DNA of 64,000 bases from Dinochytrium kinnereticum. Its lineage: Eukaryota; Chytridiomycota; Chytridiomycetes; Chytridiales; Chytridiaceae. The stretch lies in assembly GCA_027604005.1 (NCBI GenBank), contig JADGJT010000023.1, positions 12,754 to 76,753 on the forward strand. Reading direction: 5' to 3'. Positions 37,543 through 47,995 of this stretch are shown one piece after another. The translations under genes and the position numbers were made by a program. Each line of letters begins with the position of its first letter. Position 1 is the stretch's first letter. Under the pieces are notes generated by a model. That model had not been told where the DNA came from. It saw nothing but the letters and a program-made list of their open reading frames with translations, and made no database searches.

Positions 37543-40140
37543 CTAAAACTCAATCAACGGAGCCTCCAAGGGCTTCTCAGGCTGCGGTGCCGGAGCATAC
37601 CCCTGCTGCGTCGGATACCCACCAGCAGGCAGCGGGGTGTTTCCCCCCGGATACCCTCCAAACGCAGCAGGCCCACCCGCAGCAGATTGTCCTCCCTGCA
37701 GCATAGGCTGAGGCTGCTGCTGCTGCTGCTGCTGCCCACCCTGATCATAATACGAGTGACCAGGATGCTGCGGCGCGTAACTATACGTCTGCTGCCTCGG
37801 TGACGAAGGAGCAGGAGGATAAGGGTTTGGCTGTCCATATCCATTATGAGCAGGAGGTGCACCGTGAGATGCTGGCGGGGGAACTGGTTGGTCGCTGGCG
37901 TGCATCTCAGGACGGTACGAAGGGTCTTGTGAGGCGTAAGGGGTTTGCTGATGCTGATCCTGCTGCTGGGGAGGTGGGACGGGGGCGGCAGCGGTTGGAG
38001 CGTAGGCAAGAGGAGGGGTTTGGTAAGCATTTTGATGAAGGGGTTGGTGTGGTTCAGAGGTTGGAGCTTGGGCTGGACCTTGAGGGTACTGCTGTGGAGT
38101 GGGAGCTTGAGGTTGAGGATGGGGGGGATACTGCTGCTGCTGCTGCTGCGAGGGCGGTGAAGCGTATTCTCCTGCAGCATAAGCCTCTTGAGAATAAGAT
38201 GCAACGGCTTGGCCTCCCCAATGAGGTGTTGGGGCGACCTGGTTTTGAAGGTATGCTGGACCAGTCGTGTATGGCTGCTGCTGTTGCTGTGGTGCAGGGT
38301 AACCAGTATACCCACTGCTGGGACGCGGAAATCCATCCGAAACGCTGTACCCACGAGTTAAGGTACTGGCATATCCACCTGATGTGTTTGCGAGCCGCTC
38401 CTGAAGAAGCCGATCGTACATTTGAGTGGCAGCGGTGATCTTTTCGTTCAGTTCAAGGGAGGATCGATATTTTGTCACGGCATCATCCAGTGACCATAAA
38501 AGCTTGGGCTGAAGAATCATCAATTGGGAGTAAAGAGTCTGGGGAAAAGACATGTTAAAACCGCATCACAAACCCTTTGCAATAAGAAGAGAGGGGAACT
38601 CACTGAAATCTGACTGTTATGGATGACCCCAATCCCTCGAACAGCCACATCTGCCTCCATTCGCTCCACAAGCTCGACAAACATTTTGAGGTTATCTATC
38701 TCAACGCGGCTAAGCTGATTCGGGTTGACCTGAACGGGCTCAAACCTAGCCGCTCCAGACTGCTGTCCATATCCTCCAAAAGGTCCAGAATCTTTCTTCT
38801 TCTCCTCAGAGATTTTGAGCTCAGCGAGAGATGCTTCAATAGCCGCCTTTAACTCTGGATCTTCATCCTCATCATTCGAAACAACCACGGGTTTAGCCTT
38901 GACAGTTGACTTTCTCTTCGTCTGCTTCTCCGCATCAGCCAATGAAGCCGCGATAGCTTTCTGAAGCTCATCGTCTTCCTTGCTAACGACGGGTTTCCGT
39001 AACGAGTCGCTTCTGTCCCGCACGGCTGCAGGAGACCCAGGGGTGGAAGCAACCTTGCTTGTCAACTTGTAGTGACAAGAATCGCACACCCTAACATCCT
39101 GCGTGATGCCCAGATGCGGAAGAGGGATGGATTTTGAGGAGCAGGCGTGGCAGAATGTCTGGCCGCAGTTTCGGCAGTGATGCTTGCGGTTAAAGGTGGT
39201 GAACTGAGTTCTGCAGCGCATACAGATATCGCTGTCGGTCCAATCAGGGGCCTGAAAAGATAAGAGAGAGGTTGGTTGCGTTTATCAAGACCATGGGATT
39301 GTGGGGGAGAAGGACTCACGGTTTTAGTGTCAATCATGATGGCGGAAGCTTCGGCTTTCTCGACCGGGGGAAAGGCCAACCCTGTTGAAAATGATACGCG
39401 AGTGGTCAGGTGTGAAGGGATGTGGGAATGGAGAGAGCCGCGAGCATACCTTCTCTCTTCATGCCCTCATAGACTTCCGTAACGTAGGAAAGCTCGGACT
39501 TTCCCTTGAATGCAATCCCCCATGTCTGCAGCAATGCGAGAATCTTTAGCCTGACATCCTGGTTCGTGGTAGGATAGTTCCGCACGATGGAGACAAGGTT
39601 GTCGATGAAATCCCTTGAGGCAACCTCAACAACAAAGTGTTGGCCAGAATTCTTCACGCAGGCATCCGTGAGCTTAAGGTGAAAGAGAACACAAGGTGGT
39701 CCGCGTTGTGAGCATTTCTTTGAAGGAAAGGATGACAGAGTTGGGGCAGGAAGTGGGTGCACACCTTGAGCGCCTGGATCTGAACGTTTGGGTTCTTGTT
39801 GTTTATTCTCCTCTTGAGGGACGAGATGGCCTGCTTTGGGGGCACCTCCTTTCCCCTGATCTTGTCGGCAATCTCCAGGTTCGTCACAATGTCCTCATGG
39901 CCGACGAGGTTGTTTTCTGACGTTGCCTTCTCTGGATAGTTTGTGGGGGAAGTAGAGGTGTGTGTGAGTGAGGTATCCAGCCAGCAGCAAAATGACCGCC
40001 AGCGGCGGGAGCAGGAGCGGCCACCATCCCGCCCTCCATCCACCCATCATCGCAAGCGCAAGCATCAGTCGCATGGCCCGTCAGTCCCCCAGCTGCTCAC
40101 CAACAACGTCGTCGAATGGATTCGTGAAGAGGAAGCTCAT
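37543..40140 (-). CDS. VPS27: VPS27/HRS, ESCRT-0 ubiquitin-sorting protein
   Basis: Binds ubiquitinated cargo and PI3P on endosomes and starts ESCRT sorting. The first exon is short: ATG 40138-40140, [13 protein letters not shown], then an intron to [22 protein letters not shown] domain: [47 protein letters not shown] (39650-39910). FYVE zinc finger: [31 protein letters not shown] with the RxHHCRNCG signature (39100-39225). Two ubiquitin-interacting motifs, [15 protein letters not shown] and [15 protein letters not shown] (38820-38980). Then a helix and a long Pro/Gln-rich tail with poly-Gln (37700-38300), ending APLIEF, which matches a clathrin-box-like end. Same domain order as yeast Vps27 and animal HRS. 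Divergent from the syntaxin gene at 40697. Confidence 0.95.
37713..37735. repeat. CTG/CAG trinucleotide run coding poly-Gln in VPS27
   Basis: CTG repeats on the plus strand, read as CAG (Gln) on the coding minus strand. A second shorter run is at 38131-38149. They explain the false plus-strand open frame at 37800-38438. Confidence 0.9.
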
Positions 40141-40282
40141 GCTGCGGGGAGGCGAGCGTTTGAAAATGAAATCTTTAACAATTGCGTTGTGTCCCTCCCC
40201 TCGCCCTTGAAAGGGCAGCAGCAGCCAGTTTGAGCCAAGCAGGAATGGCCGGGAGGTGCTCCAGACGCGTGTGGAGCCCTCG

Positions 40283-40335
40283 GGCAGGCAGGCAGGCAGG
40301 CAGGCAGTCAGTCAGCCAGTCAGTCAGTCAGTCAG
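40283..40335. repeat. Compound tetranucleotide microsatellite GGCA/GTCA
   Basis: About six GGCA units shift into GTCA units, with one GCCA interruption at about 40314. Lies in the shared promoter of VPS27 and the syntaxin gene. Confidence 0.9.
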
Positions 40336-40602
40336 GCGAAGCGAAGGCCTGCCTGCGTGAGCGAAAGGCCCCCAGCAAGCGCGCCGATGCGGCTGTTGCA
40401 GCAAGGCCTGAAGGCAGATGCGTTGGGCGAGTGAAGGGGGGATGAAGGGGTGGGGCGTCAGCGCGTCGCTCGTTCGTTGCGTGTCGTCGTCGTTGTCGTC
40501 TTTGGCCCCGTGTGGTACGTGCGACTGGCTGTTGCACTGCTGGAGAAATTTGCTTTCACCGCCCGAAACACTCCCTCTTGCCCTCTGTCGCTGCTCCCCT
40601 CG

Positions 40603-40641
40603 ACATCCATCCATCGATCCATCCATCCATCCATCCATCCA
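40603..40641. repeat. CATC tetranucleotide microsatellite
   Basis: CATC repeats with one GATC interruption at about 40615. Further short CATC runs follow to about 40675, just upstream of the syntaxin start codon at 40697. Confidence 0.85.
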
Positions 40642-40696
40642 GCCTTCACAGCCGCATCCACCCATCCATCCTTCATTCTTTCCCTTCCTTCCATCT

Positions 40697-42009
40697 ATGG
40701 CCAGAGACAGACTTGCGGACCTGCGGGTGAGTCCTCGTCTTTTTGCATCCAGCCCCTCACCAACCAACCCTCATCCAGAACAACCAGCAGCAGGGTGGTG
40801 GCCAGCAAGGCCGATGGCAGCAGGAGATGTCTTACACCCCCGCCGCCCCCACCCCTGCCTACGGTCAGCAGCAGCAGCAAAGCTACCCTCCCCAGCGGGT
40901 TCAGGACCAACCTCCTCGGATGGCCGCCCCTCCCCGAGGATCGTCCAATGTATCTATCCGTGTACCCGCTCGTAACAGGGACGAGTTCTTCCATCATTGC
41001 GATCTTTTGAGCAACAGCATCAATGTCATCCTCAGCAACACTGATCAGATTCGGTCATTGAACCAGCGAGCTCTTGGAGAGGTTAACCTCAACCTTGTTG
41101 CTGGTGAGAACGGAACATCTCTTTTTCACTCCAGTGGCAAGGCCCACCCCTCATGGACGAGGCAATGGGCTCGGCTGTGGATATGGAAGTATTTATCAAT
41201 GCCATCCTTTCCCTTTCCACAGACATGAAGCGTCAAGTCGACCGCATCTGCGAAGACACATCCGCCCTCGTCACCGAAACCAGGAACGGCATCAAGGTCC
41301 TCGCCCAATCCAAGACCGCCGATCCTCCCGCCAGCGTCAAGAACCAGCAGTACGGCCGCATCGTCTCAAAGCTCAAGGACGCCACTCGAACCTTCTTCAC
41401 CGTTGAGAACGAGGTCAAGGCAAGTGGGAGGGATCAATTTGCAAGGCAATACAGGATCGCCAGACCCCAGGCCACCGACGCAGAGATTGACAACGCCATT
41501 GACAATGGGACGTCAGATGTCTTCACTCAAGAGCTTATGAGCTCGAGGGTTGCCGATCAGAGAAGGCAGTTGAATGCTGTTCAGGATCGCGCGAAAGCAC
41601 TGCAAAAGATCAATGAGAGCATGCAGGAGCTTTTGAGGATTGTTCAGGAGTTGGATGCTGAAATTGACGTGTGTATTTCTCTCTTTGTTATCTCTTTTTT
41701 TTTTTGTTTGTGTCTTTACAACCAATCCCTTTTCTCCTTCCTTTCTTCCCTCTCTTTTTTTTTTGTTTGCTCACGATTTTTTAGAAACAACAAGTTTTTA
41801 TCGACGAGATTCAAACCCACGTCGAAACCGCCGCCGTCAACGCTGAGCAAGGTGTCCGGCAACTCGAGCAGGGTGTTCGACTTGCCTCATCCGCCCGCAA
41901 GAAGCAGATGTGGATCTTTATCATCATCTTTATCGTCCTTATTGTCATTGGTGGTGTTGTTGGTATCTACATTGCCACGCAAAGGCAACAGCAACCAAGG
42001 AGGAATTAG
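40697..42009 (+). CDS. Plasma-membrane syntaxin (Sso1/STX1-type t-SNARE)
   Basis: Qa-SNARE for exocytosis. Four exons. The first is ten codons (MARDRLADLR, 40697-40726), as in Sso1-like proteins, then a Gln-rich stretch. The second intron ends at a CAAG acceptor near 41136, giving NLNLVAGPPLMDEAMGSAVDMEVF. The Habc helices follow (FINAILSLSTDMKRQVDRICEDTSALV; KNQQYGRIVSKLKDATRTFFTVENEVK; RQYRIARPQATDAEIDNAID). The SNARE motif is DRAKALQKINESMQELLRIVQELDAEID...QQVFIDEIQTHVETAAVNAEQGV with the central Gln at QQVFIDEIQ. The C-terminal anchor is MWIFIIIFIVLIVIGGVVGIYI with a short basic tail; stop at 42007-42009. A complete, ordinary family member. Confidence 0.94.
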
Positions 42010-42826
42010 GCCAGACAGGTGCATATCTGTTACCAGGTTTATCTTTACCTTTTGCGGTCATTTTTTGAGCATCACCTGGACCCTTTTCTGTCTTCCCTTG
42101 ATGACTTCTCTCTTTCCGATCAGACCCTCCCAATGCTCCCCCTCGACTTTAAACGTTTCTTTTCTCGTTTTTCTTCTCTTGTTTCTTAAACAAGGTTGAG
42201 ATAAAATAGAGACCACCATTTTTTTTGCTTTTTTTTCTTTCTCCTTTCTCTTTATCGTTGTGTCTTTTTCTATCGCGGTTGTTAATGACGGCTCGCTCAG
42301 TTCATTTCTCTGTTCTTTATCTTCAAGTCACTGTTCGGTTCTCCTTCAGATGAGCAAACATGCTAAACTACGATCCCCTGGTTTATAAACAACAAAATAG
42401 ACTTTTTACGCGCTCACCTTGCCTTCCCACTTCTCACTCTTCTATTATGTAAAAGCGTGATCTATGAACGCAGAAACATGCATAAAGCAGTTGTCAGCCT
42501 TCTTCTTTAGAAATTAGTGAGCCAATGAATCCGTCTAACGTGGATTCACTGATGACTACCGAGTTTTCGTTGAGCCTTGAAGGAGCTGATATGCTTCAAG
42601 GGACTTCATCATCTGCACCGATGTAGCCCACGCGTCATCAACAAATCTGACATGATAAAGTTAGGTCCAGCAGGCGGCGCAATATTCCAGTTCAAAGCTT
42701 CTCAGTCATCCCCATCTCAATTGATGCTCAACAACCATCGAGAAAGTAAAGTCACCAGCTAAGACGCGAGCTAGACGCAAACAACACACACACACATTTC
42801 CGCCTTCAATTTTTGTTCTGAAAAAG
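42010..42826. other. Intergenic region: syntaxin 3' region and CTLH-protein promoter
   Basis: About 0.8 kb, very T/C-rich on the plus strand to 42340 (likely the syntaxin 3' UTR), then mixed. No supported gene. A short CA-rich run at 42780-42795 lies in the likely 5' leader of the next gene. Confidence 0.5.
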
Positions 42827-44005
42827 ATGGCGACTGGTGCACCAACCCCCGACCCAACACCCTGGTTTGAACTCGCTGCAATCGGCCCCGACATTCCCCG
42901 CGACGGGCTTAACCGTCTCATCTACGAGCACCTCCTCCACAACTGCTACAGCGACACCGCCGCCGCCTTCGCAAAGGCATGCCAGCTGAACAGCATTGGG
43001 AAACCCTCCGCAGGGTTGGTGGTGACGGAGATGGCTGGAAGCGATGGACGAGCGTCGCCTGTGAAGGATGAGGATGTTGATATGATGGATGCGGAGGATT
43101 CAGGAAAATCGATCACGGGTCCGGTGTCTGTTTCCACTGCCCATTCCACAGCGTCTTGGTCAGCAGTGTTGGGGAGTTTGGAGGCCCGGAAACGACTTTG
43201 CCGGTTGCTGTGCGAAGGGAAGGTTGGGGAGGCGATTCAGTTTTGTAAGATGACGTTTCCGAGTGCTTTGAGTGGGAGCACGCCTGAGAGCGTTGATGTT
43301 TGTTTTCAGTTGCAATGTCAGCAGTTTATTGAGAATGTGAGGGTGAGCGCTCCGGAGGCTGTCAAATTCGCTCAGTCAGGTGAGCTTTGGTGGGGATGTG
43401 TTCTTTTCCTCCATTCTTCTTTATAATTCATTTTTGTGAGTCTCGAAGGGCGAGTCAATGTTGATGCTGATTCTTCACCGCAATCCTTATTTTTCGGTGA
43501 CAGAGCTGGGCCAGTTTGGCAATCTTGGTCCAAAGTATATTGAGGTTTTGCAGGACATTGTGGCCTTGATCGCCTACAAAGATCCTTTCAAATCCCCAGT
43601 GGCGCGGTTTTTATCACAGGAAAGACGCGAGGAAGTGGCCAGCAATGTGAATAATTATATATTAGGTGAGCATAAGTTTGAATGCGTTTTCCATCGTCAT
43701 TCTGCCCAAATCATCATTTGTTTGCTGTCTGCCAATGCTTAAACCATTTCTTATCTTTTTTTTTCATTAGCATCCGAAAACCTTCCCTCCCAAACAAAAA
43801 TAGAGAAACTCGTCACCCAGCTTATCACAGTCACAGACACTCTTCATGAGCAAAGTCTTGCAGACAAGAAGAATCCTGGCTCAAAGGTAATCCCACTCAT
43901 CCGTTTCAATTCTACAACTTTCTTTTCCACATCTCTCGAGTCTAACCTCTCCAACCCCAGCCTTTTCCAAAATGGGACTTAGAGAGTTTCGTTGGGGGCG
44001 AATGA
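42827..44005 (+). CDS. LisH-CTLH-CRA domain protein (GID8/RanBPM-like), without SPRY
   Basis: Probable scaffold subunit of the GID/CTLH E3 ligase. Four exons. The LisH motif is near residue 25 (GLNRLIYEHLLHNCYSDTAAAFAKAC). CTLH follows an acidic linker: EARKRLCRLLCEGKVGEAIQFCKMTFP, then FQLQCQQFIENVR and EAVKFAQS (exon 1 ends about 43380). The CRA part is ELGQFGNLGPKYIEVLQDIVALIAYKDPFKSPVARFL and REEVASNVNNYIL. The last exon splices GSK to PFPKWDLESFVGGE and stops at 44003-44005. Length about 300 residues. No SPRY domain is seen, which argues for the Gid8-like shape, while the AYKDPFKSPV segment resembles the RanBPM/Gid1 CRA, so the exact orthologue is left open. GID4 lies about 12 kb away in this window. 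Confidence 0.85.
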
Positions 44006-45245
44006 GAAAGGAAATTCTTTCCAACCCACACAAAGTCTTGAGCTGTACATAGATTTCATCCGCTATCACTTGTTTTCGCTAATTTATATGGTAATATATT
44101 GATCTTTTCTGCAACTGGCCTTAGTTTTGGAATGTTGAGTCTGGATCGCACAGTCCCGGACTTCATGTAGAGATTAAGGCAAAAGGGTTTCACACGATTG
44201 CGAGCTAAGCTATGGAATTGAACAAACAGAAAAAAGAAGCATGGCTTGAAACGAAAAAAACCAGATTATTTTGTGGGGGAGTGGGGGAAGGCGGAGGGGT
44301 GAAAACATGAAAGAGATACTGGCCTTGATGACAACAGTACGCCTGTCCTTCCTTCAAAACTTTCCTCCCCAAATCTTCAGCATAGCCGCCTCGTCCTTCA
44401 CTTTCTATTGACGTCTCGTTAGTAGGCTTCCCCAACGTGTGTGTGTGTGATGAACTCCAGTTCGCGCGTGTAAAGTTTTCCAAGAGGCGACCACTTCCAC
44501 CCAGCCAGCTCAGTTTGACATCACAGGTGCCTTCCAATCTTGAGGCAAAGATGAAGCACAGGAGTTTCTGATGCACAGAACTGCCGTTGAGGAATTTTAA
44601 AGCGCTTTGCGTTCGTTAGCATGGATATACTGTCAGTCATGGTGATAGCTTCGGAGGACACGGTTCCTGACTTAGTGCACTTTCGAAGTTGCTTCAGGGA
44701 ATCGGGCCGTTTTAAGCTTGTCGTGGTTCTTCCTCCTAAAAAACAATATAAAACAGATTGATGCCACTCTGAACAGAACATGAGTCGAATTATTTTTAAG
44801 AGGCTGAGGAGGGATAGGTAAGACTCCATTCCATCTTCCAGGCTGAAACGCAATGCCAAAAGTCTATCGTTGAAAATGCTTGAAAGAATAGATGGCCTTC
44901 TTCGTTCGGCAAAAGAGGGATGCTTTTTCTGAATTGAGCAAAGAAGTTCTTTGAGAGAAGCACGCCCGCAATGCATGACGCGGACTGACGGTTTTGAACG
45001 TATGCTGATAGTGCATGTGGAAGACCGATTCGAGAGGTCCTAAGGAACGCCGACAGCCACAGCAGATTGATGGAATTTGAATCCAAACCATGCATGCGCA
45101 CCGTCAAAGGACGGATCGCTTGAGGTGCTGCATGGCGTTCAGTGACGAGCAGTGGTCGGTGATGGCTGCGTCGTCTCGCTGCTGTGAAACCTTGAAGGCA
45201 GGCAAGACCAAAGATTTTGCGTTTTTCCTTCCACTTGAGACCACG
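44006..45245. other. Intergenic region, doubtful minus-strand open frames
   Basis: About 1.2 kb. Minus-strand frames at 44521-44976 (151 codons) and 44205-44576 (123 codons) might be exons of a real gene divergent from the ATP synthase subunit gene, but I could not join them by a convincing splice and recognise no domain. A (GT)n run is at 44438-44449. Left uncalled. Confidence 0.4.
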
Positions 45246-46019
45246 ATGGCCGCACGCTCTGCAGTGACCAAGATCGACTGGGCTGCGCTCGGCTCCAAGC
45301 TGAAGCCAGAGACCCTCGCTGCCGTCAACTCCTTCCGCAGGCGTCACGCCGAGCTGGTCAAGACCGTCTCCGAGCTGAAGGAGCAGAGCACCACCATCAA
45401 CTTTGACCAGTACAGGGGTGTGCTCAAGAACCAGAAGATTGTGAACGACGCGGAGAAGGCATTCGCTGCCTTCAAACCTGCCACCTACGACCTTTCTGAG
45501 CAGATTCGTATCATCGAGCAGCAGGAGGCTAAGGCTGTGAGTTCATCATCAGGAGAATTATGTTGGAAGGGTAGAAGGAGTTTGGGTCACTCATTCCTAC
45601 TTTATGCTTTCTTGCATGGCTTTAGATCATCTCGGCTCAGAAGACACAGGAAAAGGTCAACGTGGAGCTTCTTGAGCTTAACGAGCTTTTGACCAACATT
45701 GAGACTGCCAGACCTGTTGACCAGTTGACTGTAAGCATTGTGCATTTTCTGTCATGGATGCAAGAGATTTAATGCGCTTTCCCCAGGTTGACGATGTTGC
45801 CCGTGCATACCCCGAGCTTGACAAGACCGTCGAGAAGATGATCAAGAGGGGGCAGTGGACCGTTCCTGGATACTACGAGAGGTGGGACGCGCATTCATAT
45901 GCATTTCTGGGATGCTTGCCGAAATGCATCTGCTCTGGCAATTATTTGAAAAGAGTATATGCTAATGCGCCTGTCTGTTTTTCTTTATCAGGTTCGGAGA
46001 GTTCCAGGTCGGCTTCTAA
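45246..46019 (+). CDS. ATP7: Mitochondrial ATP synthase subunit d
   Basis: Peripheral-stalk subunit of the F1Fo ATP synthase. The start ATG 45246-45248 gives MAARSAVTKIDWAALGSKLKPETLAAVNSFRRRH, the typical subunit d N-terminus. Then FDQYRGVLKNQKIVNDAEKAFAAFKPATYDL, and after introns IISAQKTQEKVNVELLELNELLTNIETARPVDQLTV, DDVARAYPELDKTVEKMIKRGQWTVPGYYERF and the short last exon GEFQVGF, stop at 46017-46019. Four exons; introns 45538-45626, about 45732-45786 and about 45882-45991. Length about 175 residues, normal. The protein has no clear presequence, as usual for this subunit. Confidence 0.93.
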
Positions 46020-46227
46020 ACTTGCGGATCTCTTTTGGACGTGTCGTCTCAGTGGAACAGCCTGTGATATCCTCTTTCTTAATACATCACCATCTCGTTA
46101 CTCCCTGTGCAATTTAAGCCAGCTTCTCCTTGACGCGTTGGTCAAAGTGATGGCGGATGCCCTGTCTCGTCTCGTCCCTTAGCTGCGTTTTGAGGCATGC
46201 GCCTGAATGAATTTCTCTTTCTGAAAA

Positions 46228-47525
46228 ATGCTCACTCAACGAAGCAAGGGCAAGGTGCTCTTGAGAGACCCGGGCTACACCCCCAGGGCAACACCGATGG
46301 ATTCGACTCTGGGCTTCTTCAACCGCATTGCAGCCTTCTACGCCTGGTTGTGTCAGATGCTCTCCGTCCTGTTCATGACGCTGAACATGGTTAGTCCCTG
46401 ACTGACTGACGTGGTCAACTTTGACAATAAACCGAATAACAAAGGTGTTGTTTGGGAGAGCCCCGCTGATCACGCATCAATTGAACATGTTCTCCCATAA
46501 GATAGTTGTTCTGGGTTAGCGGCCGTCTGCTTGCAATTGGGCTGACCCATCACAACAGGAGATGATTTTGCCTTTGGTGTTGGAGACAAGACGTCCCTCG
46601 GAGTCTCTTCCGGTATGCCTTCACTCTTGCTTCGGCCAGCCGAATACTTATGTTTACTGCTAAGGCTTGCCGTACCATCTTCGAACGCATCTGAAAGGGG
46701 ATAGAAGACTTAAACATCAGTGGCGTATTTACAACCGTGGTGTGATGGGGTCAACCACGTCAGAATGGTAGGTTCAACATCTGAGTGTGTGCAAAAAACT
46801 GAATGCAAACTATTGATCGTACAGGCTTCCTTCTGAGGTGACTTGTAAAGGCTTTGGATGCTATTTGCTAAAAATAAATGCAGGGAGGGAAGGGTGGCAA
46901 GTCACTTATGGATTGGGCATTGAGTAAGACTCAAGATGCAGAGATTTTTATTGTCCTTCTTGGTTTTAACGATGTTCGGTATGTTCTTTTAAATGATACG
47001 GTGTTTTTAATTCTTTGCAGCGCTGAGGCCTTAGGAAAGGCCGCGATATCTCCCGAAGATACGGTGAACAACATTGAAAGAATTTGCAATTACCTTAGGG
47101 GTTTGGGAAAGGAGGTTTGGCTCTGCCCATTTTCAACGTGGGGTGATAAGTCAGTTCTGCCGGAGGATTTGGTCGACGCAAATGCCCAAAGGAACAAACT
47201 GCTTTTGGAGTTTATGGAAACGTATGTGAATTTCATCATCTCAGATCATACCTTTCTTTCCATACTTAACCTTGCTCAAGGAAAAAAGAATACGTGAATA
47301 AGGGCCCCAACATTGATGGAAAGAGCTTTGAATTTCACCTGAAAGCATTTTACAGCTCAGATGGTATCCATTTCTCTCGAAAGGTCGGTTAAATCATGGC
47401 GAGTATTGTATATCTTAACACTCTGACAGGGGTACGTCAAGCTTTCCAAGGACTTTTACGATCTTATTTCGACCCAGCTTATAAAGATCGAGTTTCAAGT
47501 CATCAAACGCCAGCTGGGCCTGTGA
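46228..47525 (+). CDS. SGNH/GDSL-fold hydrolase-like membrane-anchored protein, block I Ser replaced
   Basis: Several exons. The first (46228-46390) gives MLTQRSKGKVLLRDPGY and a hydrophobic segment (IAAFYAWLCQMLSVLFMTLNM), a likely signal anchor; the second continues VLFGRAPLITHQ...KIVVLG. SGNH-type blocks are seen in order: block I VVLGDDFAFGVGD (46500-46590), block II YNRGVMGSTTSEW (about 46727-46765), block III VLLGFNDVR (about 46955-46980), and block V DGIHFSRKGY (about 47361-47440, split by an intron). The usual GDS nucleophile is GDD here: the bases read GAT GAT, so the catalytic Ser is Asp. The Asp and His of block V are kept. It may therefore be inactive as an esterase, or belong to a subfamily with another mechanism; I recall similar GDxFAxG variants but cannot check. 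The C-terminus ends IKRQLGL; stop 47523-47525. Confidence 0.75.
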
Positions 47526-47995
47526 TCGCAAGTCACCCTTTTAATTAGGTGTCCGACAAGCTCGGTGTCGTCTTAATTTCACCCATACTTGCTTAATCCT
47601 TGAGGATGCATGTGAAATTTCATGGATGTGGTCATGGCCTTCAGCCAGCTACAATGGATAGTATTAGGTTTATCAATTTCAATCCCTGTCGAATATTTAC
47701 AATCAAAAAAAAAAAGAAGAAGAAGAAGTGTGTGATGCGGAGCGAAAGTGATGCCGTTTGCTTTTGTTACTTATATGATAGTCTTGCGCGTGTGTCCCAT
47801 ACAACTTCTTTTCGCAACTTCTCCGAAGGAATAACTAAGGGGGATTTTCAGCAAAAACTTCTATTAACGTTTCAAACTGTTACCATAACCACTCCTTTTC
47901 GCGGAAAGATTATGTCGCCTAAAAAAAAGAAAAAAAAAACTTAGGAGACTCAGGAAAATGCCTTGAAAGGATCCCGCAAAAAAAAGGAAAAGACT
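47526..47995. other. Convergent 3' region with A-rich tracts
   Basis: About 470 bases between convergent genes. Low complexity with A-rich runs at 47706-47730 and 47921-47940. An alternative last exon of the HYLS1-like gene could lie here (to about 47866) if its final intron is used. No other gene seen. Confidence 0.5.

Larger units (their letters stand above)
40141..40696. other. Divergent VPS27 / syntaxin promoter region with microsatellites
   Basis: About 555 bases between two divergent start codons. It has a tetranucleotide run at 40283-40335 and a CATC run at 40603-40641 within 60 bases of the syntaxin start region. No supported gene; open frames here follow the repeats. Confidence 0.6.

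Noticed and set aside
37800..38438. A 212-codon plus-strand frame and a 266-codon shifted minus frame
   Set aside because: Both are shadows of the CAG/CCA-rich coding sequence for the VPS27 tail.
44205..44976. A minus-strand gene divergent from the ATP synthase subunit
   Set aside because: Two open frames cannot be joined convincingly and no domain is seen.
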